Shown: piece after piece, positions 38,201 through 53,200 of the stretch
How positions within the stretch are numbered: position 1 is the first letter of the stretch
Layout of the letters: each line of letters begins with the position of its first letter
Source of the DNA: Acanthaster planci
Taxonomy: Eukaryota; Echinodermata; Asteroidea; Valvatida; Acanthasteridae
Assembly: GCF_001949145.1 (NCBI RefSeq)
Contig: NW_019091362.1
Location: 8,290,202-8,354,201, forward strand
DNA: 64,000 nucleotides
Direction of reading: 5' to 3'
The notes under the pieces: generated by a model
Seen by the model: the letters and a program-made list of their open reading frames with translations, nothing else
Told to the model about the DNA's origin: nothing
Databases searched by the model: none
Made by a program: the position numbers and the translations under genes

Positions 38201-41200
38201 ATGTGCCCGCAATGAGATCAATCTACGACACTTTGACAATCACTACGACCAGTTTTCAGCTTCTCTGCCTCCCTCTTTGTACTCAAGACATTTCACTGGC
38301 AAGCTACCTAGGGATGTACCAGTGTGGCAGGATTGTGCTCCGTGAGAAGCAAGACAGACTCAAGGGCGGGCCAATTTTCGGCCAGGTTTGCTAAAACAGT
38401 GAGGGTAATATGATATCTCCTTGAAATGCTTCTTTCTTTGGGAGGGTACCAACTTGAAGGTTTAGGGAGCAGGACTGCACATCCCTTTCCAAAAATGTGA
38501 ACATTTTTTCTCCTTGTGGAGGTTTTCAGTAGCTACTGAGCCACACTCCCTCTATTTTCTTGTCAAAATGAACAGATGCTTGTTTTGGGCAAATCGCAAC
38601 ATTCAACATACCTTGGTGATTGGATTGACTCTCTTATCTGGGGCAAGAGCTTCAAACTCAGGACGACAGTTTTCCTAAAAAAAAAAAGAAAAGAAAAAGT
38701 AAGTCGGACGTATCATAAAGAGAAAAAAATTAAAAAATAAAAAGACACACTTCATTGGGTCGTTTGGGGAAAATTACACACAGAGATGTAAATGAAGAAC
38801 AACCCCCTCCTAACAAGAATAGGAAATCAGCCTGCACTTTCTAGTTTCTAAGGTTTGAGACAAACCTGCCAGACTTCGTAATTTAACGGGGTTCAACTAT
38901 TACTCTTAATTTTAAGGGTTTTGTTAGTTGACAAGACCAGCTCCACGGCAAAATGCGGCCAGTGAAATCTCAGAAGCTTAGAGGCTTGCAAGATCGCCAT
39001 GCGAGACAGGCCTCCAGTTAGGATGCCACTCATAAAGGAAGGTATCTGTACCACATGGCTTCATTTCAGCCAAGTCTGAAATGAACACTGGCTTGGAATA
39101 CAGCCACAAACCACCATATTATGTCAGTGGTGAACACTGCATCCACACCCATAAAATGCTCAATTATATATGCTCAATGGCATATACAAGGGAGTGTGAG
39201 TGTATCAAGAGTTGGTCACCTCATGCTCTTCAAAACCGAAGAGGTCCCAGTCGTAGTCCAGCTCATTTTGACGACGCTTCCAGAACTCACAGAACATAGT
39301 GGCTGCAAACAAACAGAAACACAAGAACTTATCAGCACACACCCTTCAAGACTTGAAACAATGAAATTTACGGAGAAACAGATATAAAACCAGAAAAATT
39401 CATGAAGGAGAGCAGTACCAGAAGTGCCGCCACGAAAAGTAATCTTTTCAAAGTGCACTTTGACAAGAAAAAAAAATTGGCGATTATTTGTAAAGACACT
39501 TTTGAACAGAATTCATTTACAGAGGCAGAAACAACGTTGCACATTTTACAGGTTTTTTTAGTGCCTTCTTGAATTCTTGTACGTGAATAATTAGGGACAT
39601 TCATTCACGGGGCTTGTAAATGCAATACGGGCAATTCACAAAAGTGCACCTCCAAGAGTTTGCGATGCGTTGACCCATCACAGGGCACACAATCAGTCGA
39701 CCCAATGCGCGTTTGGATATGGTGGACCGATTTCACGCACTGTGACTGATCAATCGCCTTGCAAACTCTTGGAGGCGCGCTACTGTGAATCGACCGCATT
39801 GTGTGCACGGTACTGCAGGCACAAAATTCAATGAAGAACGGGCAATAAACAGCACAGACAATATGCTCAAGGAGGCAACTATAAAAATTAAACAATAAAA
39901 ATTAAAAGGAACAATTATGAAAACTGCTCTGTTTTTAAACCTCAAGCAATACACACACATATCTCAGCTACATGTACAAACCGCTGACATGTTCATTAGC
40001 CTTGTGATAAAGATAACAATTACATTTCAAGTGACATGCACATAGTTTTCAACAGAGTCATTTCAGTTTGCCTGGCATGAGTTAGTGTCACTGGCAAATC
40101 CACTTTGCAGGACAAAGGGCCACTTCATGAGTCGAGTTAAGTGCGACTGCACGTGTACATGGGAAAACAACTGCTTGCTATACTGACCCCACAGTGACAT
40201 GAACGCCGCAAAGAAGATGGTGGAGGCGTTGTCGAAGAGATACGTAAGCTGGGAGTAGAAACAGCTGGAGTCCAGGAGCCAGTAGGTGCACCGCCTGTTG
40301 CACTGGGGACACATGAGGTAAACACTCCAGTCGCTGGCTGCGCAGATCTCATTCCTGCCCCGGTCAACAGTCAAGATGCCCTCGTTAACAAGTTTTCACG
40401 AGTCTTTGCCAGAACCGTAAGACATATACATGCAGTGACTTTGGCGTTCTTTTAGCTTGAAATCTTTGGGGTGTACATGGAGTGTTTAAAATGTGTGGGT
40501 AATGTACACCAGGTGGGGTTCACCCTCTGAAGTGGGAAATTTGGTATCAAAACGGGACCACATTTTAGAATGAAAATGGGCCACATGCCATACTGTAGTG
40601 TTCTGACCTGTATGAATTCAGACCAACGCAACAGTGCTATGCACTAGGTCAAACCGGGTCTACATGTATGGCGAATAGAAATAAAATATTTCAAAGGGAC
40701 AAAAACACAGGTATGGCCCACAATGCAAATTTACCTACAGATATTGGTCATTAAGTGATACAGTGGCAAGGCACAGTGGTCCCTCTGGTCCTGCAACAGG
40801 GAGTTACTTCTTTGTATTGACTCACTCAGCAACCAGCATTAGATGCCATGACTGGAGTGGCAACATACAGTGTAACTGGATGCAGGTGGAACGCACTTGT
40901 TAAAATGCCTCTTTGACCAATAAGACACTGTGATTTGCCAAAATGCCAGGAATGCGCTTGAGTGGAACGCTCTCACACTGAAGGTATCCTACTGGGATTG
41001 GGTTACACTTACACCACTGTGTCGGAAGGGAGGGAGATGCAGCCGTATATGAATACAATCAGGCCCACAATGGCTGCGTATGTCAGCATCTCAGTGTAGA
41101 AGCCCAACCAGGCAAAGTACAAACCAATCTTCTCTCCAAAGTAGTCGCTGCAAAGCCAAAGCACAAAACCCATGAATGATGTTCCCTGATTTGTTTCTTT

Positions 41201-44200
41201 TGAGCTGATGTGGTCATTCATTCAACCGTTAATAAGAAGAATGTCCATTGAACAATTACATACTGGTACATTCGGTCACTTTCAAGCTCCCTTTTAGAGG
41301 CAAGGTAATCATTTGTACAGCACTGCAAGTCTCGGCCAAATCAACCATCACATCCAAATCCCATTCATTTGTGCGGATTGCTGCACACGGTGACTGGAGT
41401 CTTCACTTAGATTGCAGCCAACTCATTTCTTGAACATTTTGGTAGGTTCTTGCTTCTGTTTAGTTCAGTGCAAATGATCCTAGGTGGCTTACATGACTCT
41501 CAGAACATCGATGGATGTGCGTTTTGTACACCCTCGTCAAACTTAACCCACACTGTGCCCAAAGAATAAGGCTGGGGTCAGAAATGTGTTGATTTATTAA
41601 TTTTTTAACCACTTTCAACGATGGAAGAACTGCCAACGACAGGTATTGGAATTTTAAAAAAGACACATAAAATACCAGATCAAACAGGCACTAACAAAAA
41701 CATAACACACTATAATTGGAATAAAACACGGTATAAATATACCTTTTTAAAACAAACTATTATATACTAAATGAGAATTATGTGGTATGGGGGTAGGAAG
41801 TTGGGTTGGGTTTGGAGGCTGGTTGGGGTGAGGGGATAGGATGAGGGTTTGAGCTGGGGGAAGGTGAGGGAATTACTGAGAAGATCTGGGCTTGATGAGA
41901 AACAAGACAAACAACAAGTGTGACATTACGAGGGAAGGAATAGCTAAAAAAAAACACAAAAAACTGGCAAAAGCAGATGGCATGAATCCAAATGGTAACA
42001 ACACTTGAATAAATACATGTTGTTGGGAAATAGCCTCTAAGATGGCGGCTCCAATACTGTGATTACGATTGCCAACCATGGGAGAATCAATGCGGATGCA
42101 GTCTACCTCATCATACTGTGATGCTCTGTGACAGTTTGTTAAGTTCTCTAACAACACGTTTAATAAGAGCAGGTGAACGTAACGATACCTGATGAGATTG
42201 AGCGGCTGTTTCTTGTACCAACGGCCTGGGCGGGCCCACTCCTCATACAACAACTGAAATTTGTAGTAAAAAAATAACACTTTGATCAATGACTCGGGGG
42301 ACGAAGAATGTTTATCAAAAAGGACAATGCACACCCGTGTCGTCTAAATGATGTTCTTCAAGGCTTCAAAAATTATAAATTTTTCAACAACTATGCTTGT
42401 GGATTTCAAGTAAGAGTGGTAGATTGTGCCCAAGTTACCACTTAAGTAGTATTCATGAATGATGATTTATGTGACTATTTTTCATCCGAATGTACACAAA
42501 CTCAAAACATTGACACACAGGTACCAATGCAGGTGCCTGTCACACTGCATATACACAAGTGTCAGTCACATAAAATCAACACATAGGTGCCAGGAGCATA
42601 TCACCTACATGTATATGGTGGAGCCAGTCACACTGCACCTACATGCAGGTGCCAGTCACACTGCACCTACATGCAAGTGCCAGTCACATTGCATCTACAT
42701 GCAAGTGCCAGTCACATTGCCCTACATGCAGGTGCCTGTCACACTGCCCCTACATGGTGGTGCCAGTCACACTGCCCCTACATGCAGGCGCCAATCACAC
42801 TGCATCTACATGCAGGTGCCAGTCACACTGCCCCTACATGTAGGTGCCAGTCACTGTCCCTACATGCAGGTGCCAGTCACACTGCACCTACATGCAGGTG
42901 CCAGTCACATTGCATCTATCCATTCAAGTGCCAGTCACATTGCCCTAAATGCAGGTGCCTGTCACACTGCCCCTACATGGTGGTGCCAGTCACACTGCCC
43001 CTACATGGTGGTGCCAGTCACACTGCCCCTACATGCAGGCGCCAATCACACTGCATCTACATGCAGGTGCCAGTCACACTGCCCCTACATGTAGGTGCCA
43101 GTCACTGTCCCTACATGCAGGTGCCAGTTGCACTGCACCTACATGCAGGTGCCAGTCACACACCATGGCACTTACATGTGTTTAACAAATTTAAGCGTCT
43201 TATAGGATGCCTTACATGGCGGTCGTTCGAGGGGCCATGCGTCAACATCGAGTGGTTGCTCTTGTAGTGTCCTTCATGCAGTGGGTATGCAGCCAGGTAA
43301 GAGCCATTGGCGATCATGTGTTCAATGCCTGTTGATTGATACCAGACACACAAGAACTGCATGTATTTACAGTTCTGCCGACTACAAAACACAACCAGGA
43401 ACTACCAGGACTTGATGTGAAAGTAATAATACTCGATACATGTGACAGTAATACATTTTTATGGTGAAAGATGTGAGTAAACAGATTTTAATGACCAAGT
43501 TGTTCTTGTTGTAGGGCACCTATTCTGTATGGGGTCAATTTCTCCTTATGAAATCCAGGACTCACCAAACTTTGTCTTGTTGTCTGGGTCATACCGGCAT
43601 TTTTCTAGGACTTCAAAAACCTATCAACAGAAACAAACGGAGGGTCACCAATCTATTTTGTCATCTATGAATTAATTATATCAGCAAACATTTGTCGATT
43701 CCACACAAAGTGCAACAACGAAATAAATGTCCCCAATCCCCAACATTTTTAACAGGCCCTTTCCTTTCGCCCCTAAAATGGTTCAAATTTAAACTATCCT
43801 CTTTTACACCATTCATTGCACCTTTTTCCACACAAATATTTCATATCAAAAGAATGGTATTGGTTTCCGCCAAAAAAAAAAATCACTGATAAGTTTTGTA
43901 AATGAATGCAAGTGCAACACATGAAAAGTCAGACATGTATCAGCCAAAAAAACAAGTTGACGCCCCAGAATCTCTTGAAAAGACAATGTGTCTGTGGTCA
44001 GACAGTTTTCAGCATTGAGTGGTTGACCCAGATCAAGTTGGATTGATAATTTACTGCTTCTTGACTCTGTGGGGGGCAAGTGCCATGCTGCAAATTGTCT
44101 GAGATATAATTTATCTGGGCAGAGACTCACCATCCTGTTTCTCTGTGACATGCTGAAGAATGTGTCTTTGTCTTCAATGATGAAACTACACATGAATGTA

Positions 44201-47200
44201 AAAAGAACACAAAAATAACCCGAGTAAATTGTTCATTCAGGCATTTTTGAAACTGTTAAACAGGACAAAACCCAAACTCCTAAACTTAGCTCACTATCCT
44301 TAAGAAAAATTCGATAGAAAGAACTGAATACTTTATATGGGGCTTGAATGTCAAATTTGTTAAAGAGGATTTCTGTTGTTAATACTGCAGAGGATTGGAT
44401 TGAGCAGATTCAGGAAGATTCTGAACAGAAATGCTGTTAACTCTGCAATGAGTCACTTCAGTTGTAAGAAAAAGCAAAGTTATTCTAAAACAAAGCATGT
44501 GATTGTGATATTGCACCAATTAAAACATGTTCTGTGCATGTAAGTTGGTAAACGGCTGCCTAGATAGGGCAGACCTCATGTGTGCGTACTGATTTCTGGA
44601 ACGACATATATGCAAAGCGAATCTGCAATATTGGCATAAAAACGTCCCTGCATGGAAATATTCACTAACATACGGGTAAGCACAGGACGGTGTACTCCCA
44701 TTTCAGAAGGTGCAAATGACTGATGTCTGGGAAAAACCCACATTGAGGATGACAATATGAAGCTACTCACTCTTCCACACGGTCCCGCACAAAGGGGGCC
44801 GTGAAGTAATTGGGCTCCGGTTTGATGAACTCCTCTGAAAGGTCAAAGGGTGTAGGGATCTTCTTCAGACAGCTCATAATAGACAGGGGCTCCTCCATGT
44901 CATTGATCTATGGTAAAACAAGCAAAACCTGGTTAAAAAAACTATATGGTTCCTTTCTGACATACATCTAAACTGTCCAGGTTCAAAGGATGAAAAAACG
45001 GCATACTTTTAACACAAGACCAGTGACTACCAGCTGCAACTAGTGTGTTTGTGAACTTTTGCAACATTCTTTATTTTGAAATCTTAGTTTACTCAAAATA
45101 CTGTCAGAAAAAAAAATTGAATTGGTTTTACGAACACATTATCTTACCTTGATAGGCATCTTGACTTTGAGCATTTCTGCCTGTCGAGAGAGGAATTTCC
45201 ATGGAGCATGGATCTTGACAAAGACGGTGTTGCCATCGGAGGATGCCTGCCAGTCAAACAAATGTCCACAGTAAAGTCAGACCTTAGTAAGATCTTCTTT
45301 AGTAAGACAATTCAATGGATGCAAACAGTTAAAAGAAATGGTTAAACGAGACAAACAACACTCTCCTGAGCATCCCCTTCTCCCCCTGAAAAGAGCAAAA
45401 CACCAACTTCCAACTTACAATAGCCACACATACCGTAAAGTACGAGTATTGGGTTTTAGTTCCGTTTCAAGTATAGTTAGTAAAAGTTAGTTTCTCAGTT
45501 ACAGTGTATGTGGAAGATTCCTGACATAATGGTGTCATTTCCACATACATGAATCGTGTGCAAAAAGACAACATTCACGCCTCATGGATGAAGTCTGGGC
45601 AACTCATACAAGTGTGTTACTTTCATAAATTTGTCGATCATCTTCTTGCACATAAAATACTTTTACCCTTTTAAAAGCGATCTCAAAGAGCCTCTATATT
45701 GTGAAAACTCCACTGAAATAGTGTAAATACAATGGACATGTATTATAACTGTGGATTCATTCAAATCGTCAAGGGTGTGTGTTTTTTCAAAGTTACCCGA
45801 ACATTGTAAAAGCAGGAAATATACACGTAAGATCACTCAGATCAAGACATCCTGCAAAAGCTTGAAAATAAAGAAAAGAATACATGTACATGTCAGAGAC
45901 TAGTGAAAATAAATTCACGGACCACAAGAAAGTCAAGTTCAACCTGCACCAGTTAGGTTTATACAACACACTAACTCACTAAACATGTACTGTACATGTA
46001 ACACATAAAGGAGCTTTGTACTGGTACATTTAGTATCCCCTTTGTGCAGCTTTAATCTTTATCCTCTCCATTAAAGCTACATGTGCGTACTTTAAATAAA
46101 TAATAAACTTTTAGGTACCGGGACAGTATCAGACATATTCTTTATTTTTATTTCCTCTGGTTCAGCATAGGCTACTGGCTAGCTCAGTGGACACGTGTTT
46201 CTATAAGATGGATGCAGTATACTGTACACGTGCTTCGGCTTTAAAAAAAAGGTTAACAGTCGGGGTTAAAATGCCTGGTGCCCAGTGAACAGGAAAGCCC
46301 AGTTTATTGTGTTAACAGGTGCAGGGGAAGACATGGCTGGCACAAACAGCCACTGACAAACTGAGGACACCCACAAGTACACGTAAACCATTGTTGGACT
46401 TGGACAAGGTCAGCAATTCTGAATCAGTGAATGACTCAAAGCTTCCTGTCCCCAAACACCCACTGACAGCTCTCGATGTCGGGCACTGGGTGTGGGAGTA
46501 CTTGTGCGATCATGTGCCTTGCGCCTAAACGATTCTGCTTACATGACTGCATTTGGCATATTCACACGTACAGCAATTTCGATGCTCATCTCTTTGCTTG
46601 GGAGTGGGCGTTTTTACGGGCTGAAGTTTCACAACGCCCACGTTCTCCTGCGTGCTTCATCAATAGGAAAGTATTGCTCAATTCATGTACTAGTACATGT
46701 ATGCATATCACCATAGGCATATCACCTTTCAATCCATATCTACAGAATCAAGGAAAAAATGCCTTTGTGGTACTATGCATGACTGCATTTGTAACGGTTG
46801 GTACAAAGTAGAACTCCGTGAGTTCTGTACATGCAAGATACCAACAGAAAAAAAAAGAAAAGAAAGCTAAAACATGACGGCACCAGTGCTGCACTTACAA
46901 CTAAAGTGCAGTGGGTACTTGTGCATGTACATGTATGTCCATGCACAAGTAAACATTGAAACAGAGTTTGTTTTCATTTTGTTACAACTCCTGCATGCAG
47001 AAGTAAGTAAAGTACAGGAAATGGAAGTGCATCGTCACCAAGCTGAAACTAAATATTGGTACATGTACATTTCAGGAAAGGTCACTGGGTAAAGTTTAGA
47101 CCATCTAACTGTGATCAATGTAGCACTCTCCTATGCCTGTAAGCCAACTTGGCAACCTGTCAAGGACATGTATATAACTCAGCAAAAACCTGCCAAAGAA

Positions 47201-50200
47201 TATCTGTCAACCATGGGCTGATCCCATACCTATGGGTCACCGTTTAGAGAACTGAAGTCCCCAAACATGAGCACTGTCCAGGCTGGGATCTTTCACCCGG
47301 TGTATGCCATAGCCAATGCATGATTGAAGCTTCCGCCGCTTGTATCTGCTACTTTCAAAGTTCCTGATTTCGGACCAACATAGAGGACACTTTTCTGACA
47401 AATTGAAGTTGAGGTGAGATCTAGATGTCCCAAAAGTACCTACGCAGTCTCAGTCATGGATTTATTGATTCACGCAAGATCCCTCAAAAAGTCAGAATTT
47501 CAAAAGAAGATCCATGCAGTTACCGGTAAACATCCCCCCTCCCCCAGAACTAGGATCGGGTAGGTGCCTGGCTGTCTGAAATATAAGACACCAGTCCCTG
47601 CTTCAAACCCACAACAACATCCCTTTTTTCCATTATTTGCCTCATTGCCAGGAGGACACACACACACATGAATATGACAATGTGCAGTGGGTAATGACTG
47701 TGCATTAATGTCACTCACGACTGACAGTACGAATTATCCCAAAAAGAAAGTACAACTGAATATCTCATGACTCAGACAAGTAAGACGGTTGCAAGCAGTA
47801 AACACAAGAACATCTAAATACCAGTTCCTTCTTTTCATGAATACTACACTGTACTTGTTTGAATCAAATCAAGAGCAATACACTGTACACAAATGTTTAT
47901 CTTAGCTGAGCAGCCAAGTAAACGTGTTTTAGAATTAGTAACAAATTAATGATTTGGTAACGATTCACAGTAAAAACCACAAAGGTTATGTAAAGAGTAT
48001 GTAACAAAAACTGGTACATTACACAACGAACATTTATTGGTACATCAATGCGACAGCATCCAATTCTGAACCATTCTCAGCCTCTTGAATGTTTTTAAAG
48101 TTTCTTTGATTAAATCAAATTTCAGAGAGGTTGTATTACAATGTGTACCGGTCTGGTACATGTACATCTGTGACAAACAGTACAAGTACCAATTTCAAAA
48201 AGAATAATTTACTTTCAAAGAAAAAGTGCCAAGTTTCACTTTTAGGAGCAAATTTCCAACAGTTTGAGGTTTTATTGTAATAAGTTTGCCCACAAGTTTC
48301 ACGGCCACTGATTTTTTTAAGCTTACTTTAAACAACTCAGGAATCACTCGTCTTGAGAAATTGCTTGCAAACAGTTCAGAACTGGACACTCTCCCATTAC
48401 CTCCGAAATACTTACGTCCAGATCATGACGGGGCTGATGGTTCATGGGATGGAAGTGGGCGAAGCAGAGAGATGATCAGTTGTTGAGAAGAGAAGAGAGC
48501 AAGAGAGAGAGAGAAGGAAGCCAACAACAGATAGCATGCAAGGAGGAAGGATTAATGCAAAGGTGGGGAAAACCCGCTGAAAAGGAAGAAAACTCAAGAC
48601 ATGAAAAAGCAGCATGCAAACTCTTGAGCCGGGGGTGGGAAAAGAATGCAAAATGAATGGCAAAACACTCAAAAGTAGAATCAAAACTTTATGGGCAAAA
48701 AGACAGACTTGTGTAAGAAAAAATGCATCAGTTGGAGAGAGTGAAGTTCACTACTGAGACGAATACAGCCAGCTTGGAAGGAAAAAGGAAAAAAAAAAGG
48801 CATACCGTCTTGGAAAAACTAATATTCATAAATGTTGAACACAGGGAGCAACTCTGAACTGTGATTTCTGACAATCTTTCTCAGTGACCGGTCACTACTG
48901 TATCACCAGGCACTTCCAACTTTCATACAAAAATTTCACAGTTAGACTAAAAGACATGAGAGGCCCAGTGAACAAGCCGTGCTTGGCACAAAAAAATTAG
49001 GCGGGTACAACCCACCACCCAGCCAGTCTCAAATTAAAATTCCCGGTCAGGGGGCATATGTGCTTAGCTTCAGTGTTTGTTAAGCATGGTTATTTCATGA
49101 ACAGGCCATGCACAATTAATGACTTGCAAATAAAATCACCCTTATGTTTACAGGCTACATACATTCTGTACATTTTGTAAACAATGGGATTACACAATGA
49201 AGATGCCATGGAATGGATGAAATATACGTGTACAAGGGAAAGCATTATGTTATATATACAATGTACAGGTACACTGTACATGTAGCATCCTCAACAACTG
49301 TAAAAACCCTACCACTTGCGTGTTATTACATAACTGCAAATTACTTGAATGCTAAAAGGGAGGGTTGTTGGACAACATCATGTGTGCACATAAACTGTAA
49401 ACTGTGCACAGACATGTACATGTACATGTTGTATGGCTACTGTACATACATGTATGTGCATAGCACAAACAAGTGCAAGTACTAATGCCCACACTGTGCA
49501 ATGGTCACGCTCCAGGGGCAAAATTTGTTTTCCGAATATGTCACTTCTTTGTTTTGAAATCAGTGGCCTTGTTTTCCTTTTACCTGTAAATGTATATTCC
49601 CCTAACCATATAATGAAAAATTAATTAACAGCGGTAAATTAACAACAAAAATTCTGATTTATTTTGAGCTTCCCTCAACGACAATGAAAACAAAAAGGAA
49701 TATCCTGTTATGCGACAAGCCCATGTGTATACATTCACGCAAGACAACACTGCCCTTGAGAAAAAAATTATGATGCGAGTGCACCAGATAACAGGAATGA
49801 ATGTACACACTGAACATGTAGGATCCTCCACTGGTAAGTTTCAATGGCACATTTATATCTAACATGTAAATTCTAAGGTTTTAATTATGTTTTTAGGTTG
49901 ACATACAGTACATTGCAATTATCCCTACTCTGATTTTAATTACTGTACCAGTGGCCTTGAAATCTCACCACAAATATTACCAGCACAAATATGACAACAC
50001 AAGTTGAAAATACCGGTAAGCCGAACTTTCCATTGTGTAACATGTACAGGTAAATCATGACCCAGTGCTGGAGTGCTGTGCGCAATATGTGCGTGGATTT
50101 AATTTCAAAGCGTGACTCTAACCATGCTGAACCCAACAAGGTTATGCAGGATTTCAATGGTCCCTAGGGGGTTAGGGTTTTAACTACATGTATGTGTTGG

Positions 50201-53200
50201 GGATAAATATGCACGATTACATTCCGACTTGTTCAGAGAATTACATTTATACTGGTAGACTCATTCCGCTACCAGCATCACTGGTAAAAGCAATTACAGT
50301 GATGGCACTATGCTTGTAGAAAAGTGGTCATGTGTGCGCGCTTAAATTACATGATAAATTCAACCAATTTGGTGATGTACCGGTAACTTACTACACGGCA
50401 TGCGCATACATGTAGGTTTGAATATATGTGAACAAACGTGGTGCTGACCAAAGATCGTATAGCACCGCAAAACGGCGCAAGATGGCGAACTTCACCGTGA
50501 ATACACGTAAAACGTTCTGATCGCGTGGGCGCCATTTGAGCAAGCGATACGCCTGCGCAATGCACATTAATGCACAGGCCCAGGCGCCGCGGCAGGCACG
50601 TGCACCTTGTGAGCCTGCGCCAAAGCAAGTAAACTGCCCAGGCGTATCGCTTGCTCCAACGGCGCCCATGGTAATTACATCTTTTGGACAGAGTTATCCA
50701 TCTTGCGCCTTTGGCGCTATACGATCTTTGGTGCTGACACAGTAATAGGTCTTATCAGACGGGAGTTCTACGAGCAGAACTGTACATAGAAACCCTGTAG
50801 GTAAGACACAGTGAACACTTTCTGAATCTATAGTGTTCACCACCGGTAACTACAATGCAGCTTGGTCTTTTTCATTCAGTGACCAAGCAATTTTATGAAA
50901 TGCTTTCATAAAGATCCATTACATGTGGTTCTTTTGTGAAATTTTGAAACCTAAATGAAGTGAATTTTGAAGTACTTTCATAAACATGTATATGTATTAT
51001 ACAAACACAGCATGGTTTGAGGGGAAGTATACAATGTGCATGTAGTGGGAATTACTGGTCCCAAAGTGAAGGACAGCTTGAATACCTCCCAAAGCAAAGC
51101 GAAGGGACGTAGTCTAGCTGACTTACATGTACACCAAGGGATCACTAATTCCCACTACGATCCACAAATAAACCAGGCTATATTTCTTTTACTACACCTC
51201 ACAAAATTATTTATGAGCAAACTGACAAAAACCAAATTCAAGAAAAAACATGCAAGTTCTCTCTGAGCCAAGAGTTCCACATGACTGCCAAGCTCCGCAA
51301 CAGATGGGTTTCGTTAAAGATTGCATGTCACAGAGTACATTTCTAGGAGACCGGTTCCAGAGGGAATATTTGGTGCTACCAGAAAAAAAAACCACGGCAC
51401 CGGCAGCAAGATGGGCAATCACTGGGATGATGTCACCTGAGTGGCGAAATTGGCCACTGACCCACTTCCATTTGCTCATGAATATTTATGGAGTATAGTA
51501 ATCAAGTTTACTGTATTCCATCTACTGTTATGTACTAATAACAAATTGAAATATTTGTGGTTATAGGGTAGAACAATGCTCAAAACAGATTAAAAAGGCC
51601 AGACAGGAAACTACGGTCAGACTGGGACTTGCCTGGGTCATCCACAAAAGTAGCAACACAGCAAACCAAGAATATTTTCAACAGCTTCAGTGTTGCATGA
51701 CCATGCAGTGTTATTTCACGGAGGTTCAAATGTAACAACAGTGAATTTACATGCGTTATTTCCATTCAGTATCTTTGCTTTTTTTCCTCTCTTTTCGACT
51801 GTGGTGATGACAATTTTCATCTCCAACCTGTGATTTAGTCTCGGAAGGCGAAACAGAAGAAATTTGATCTATAACAAGATTCAAGAGCCGAAAGTGATTG
51901 GGATCTTTCTTTCATATATACATGCATGACATTAAAAGAGCTTCCAGAATAACTTAACAGGTTGGTTTTCATTCAACAGACCTTTGGGCAGTTTGCAGAG
52001 GAATCGCACCACAACAAATGTTTTATATTTGCCTCTGGGGTTTAGTCTTTTTTTTCCCTCAGAGTTTTTCGATTTTTTTCCCCCCAGAGTGTTTATGTTT
52101 TTTCCCACAGAATTAGTACATCTCAGTCCTGTGGGTACTAGACTGCACACCTAAGGATGGAAACTCAGCTCCGATGTTGGTATGCAAAAGAAATCACAGA
52201 GAGGCATTTCCAATTTGCCCAGAATTCCAACCCCAACTTTACATGGGACATCTCTATTGCTCTAACTATTCACGGTCAACTCTTTTTGTCTCTGGGTTTA
52301 TTACTTTTTTTCTTTTGTTACCTGAGGTTCCTCGATTTCAATCTGGAGGCCCTCTTCCAGAAGGTTCTTCTCAAACTCCTTGCGCTTGTTTGCCCTCCTG
52401 GCATCCTTGTCCGAGTCGCCCCTCCTGTAGGCCAGGATGTAGTCGATGCGACGGTGGCCATCATGGAAGTACAGGTCCGCCCCATCTTTCTTCTCTTCCT
52501 TCTTAGGTTGCTTTAGAAGGGTTTGGGGAGAATGAGAACATTAGTTTTGAGAGGTACGACCAAAACAGAAGATGAGCCAGATTTACCAGAAAAAAGCAAG
52601 AACTATAGGGCAGGTTCCTCAAAATATGGACTATTAGATAATGTTCAACTTTGGGGGTTCATTTTTCCTGAAGAGAACGGCAGTGAATTAATTCCCAATG
52701 TCTGATGTAATAAGGGAAGTCATGGCTGATATGTGGAACAATGATGACTGTGTCCATCTTTCAACTTAATTGGAGTTAATTAATCAAAGTCTCAAACGTC
52801 AGCATTTGTGACGGATGTGAACAACCGGTTGAAATCCCAGCCAATAAAATTTATTGAGGAGTGATAATCCCTGTGGTTGTTTCACACAGATTTACATGTA
52901 TATGTGATGAAAGGTGATAATATTTACACATATTGAAACCATACTCATGAATTTAAAAAATACCTATCACAATTAATCGGGTCCCGAAGTTGGCAGTCGC
53001 AAACTTTATTTGATTCTGTCATTAGTGTCCAAAAACCAACTGCAAAAACAGTGAATAAAATCAAAATCGATGTACAACACAAGCTTTAAAAAAAAGTGCA
53101 AAAAAGCACCCCCAAATCATCATCATTTACGACTGGACCGATCACATTTTCTTCAAAAACGTTTCTGTAAACCACAGTCCAAAATACCGATCGTGGCGAT

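Larger units (their letters stand above)
45247..52321 (-). other. Large ANO intron 3 (7.1 kb)
   Basis: Holds the candidate microexon at 48416-48433, the inverted-repeat element at 50448-50731 and many TACATGTACATG motifs. Otherwise AT-rich without recognised features. Confidence 0.65.

Noticed and set aside
42590-43170. CRISPR-like array of about 28-bp units
   Set aside because: There are no unique spacers; units abut directly, and the surrounding genome is animal.
42459-43267. Two long plus-strand frames (211 and 226 residues) rich in His/Cys/Thr
   Set aside because: They are translations of the 28-bp minisatellite inside an ANO intron; all three frames are open because of the repeat, with no sign of a gene.
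52157-52516. Plus-strand frames of 119 and 110 residues
   Set aside because: They are antisense shadows of ANO exon 3, which has clear family homology on the minus strand.
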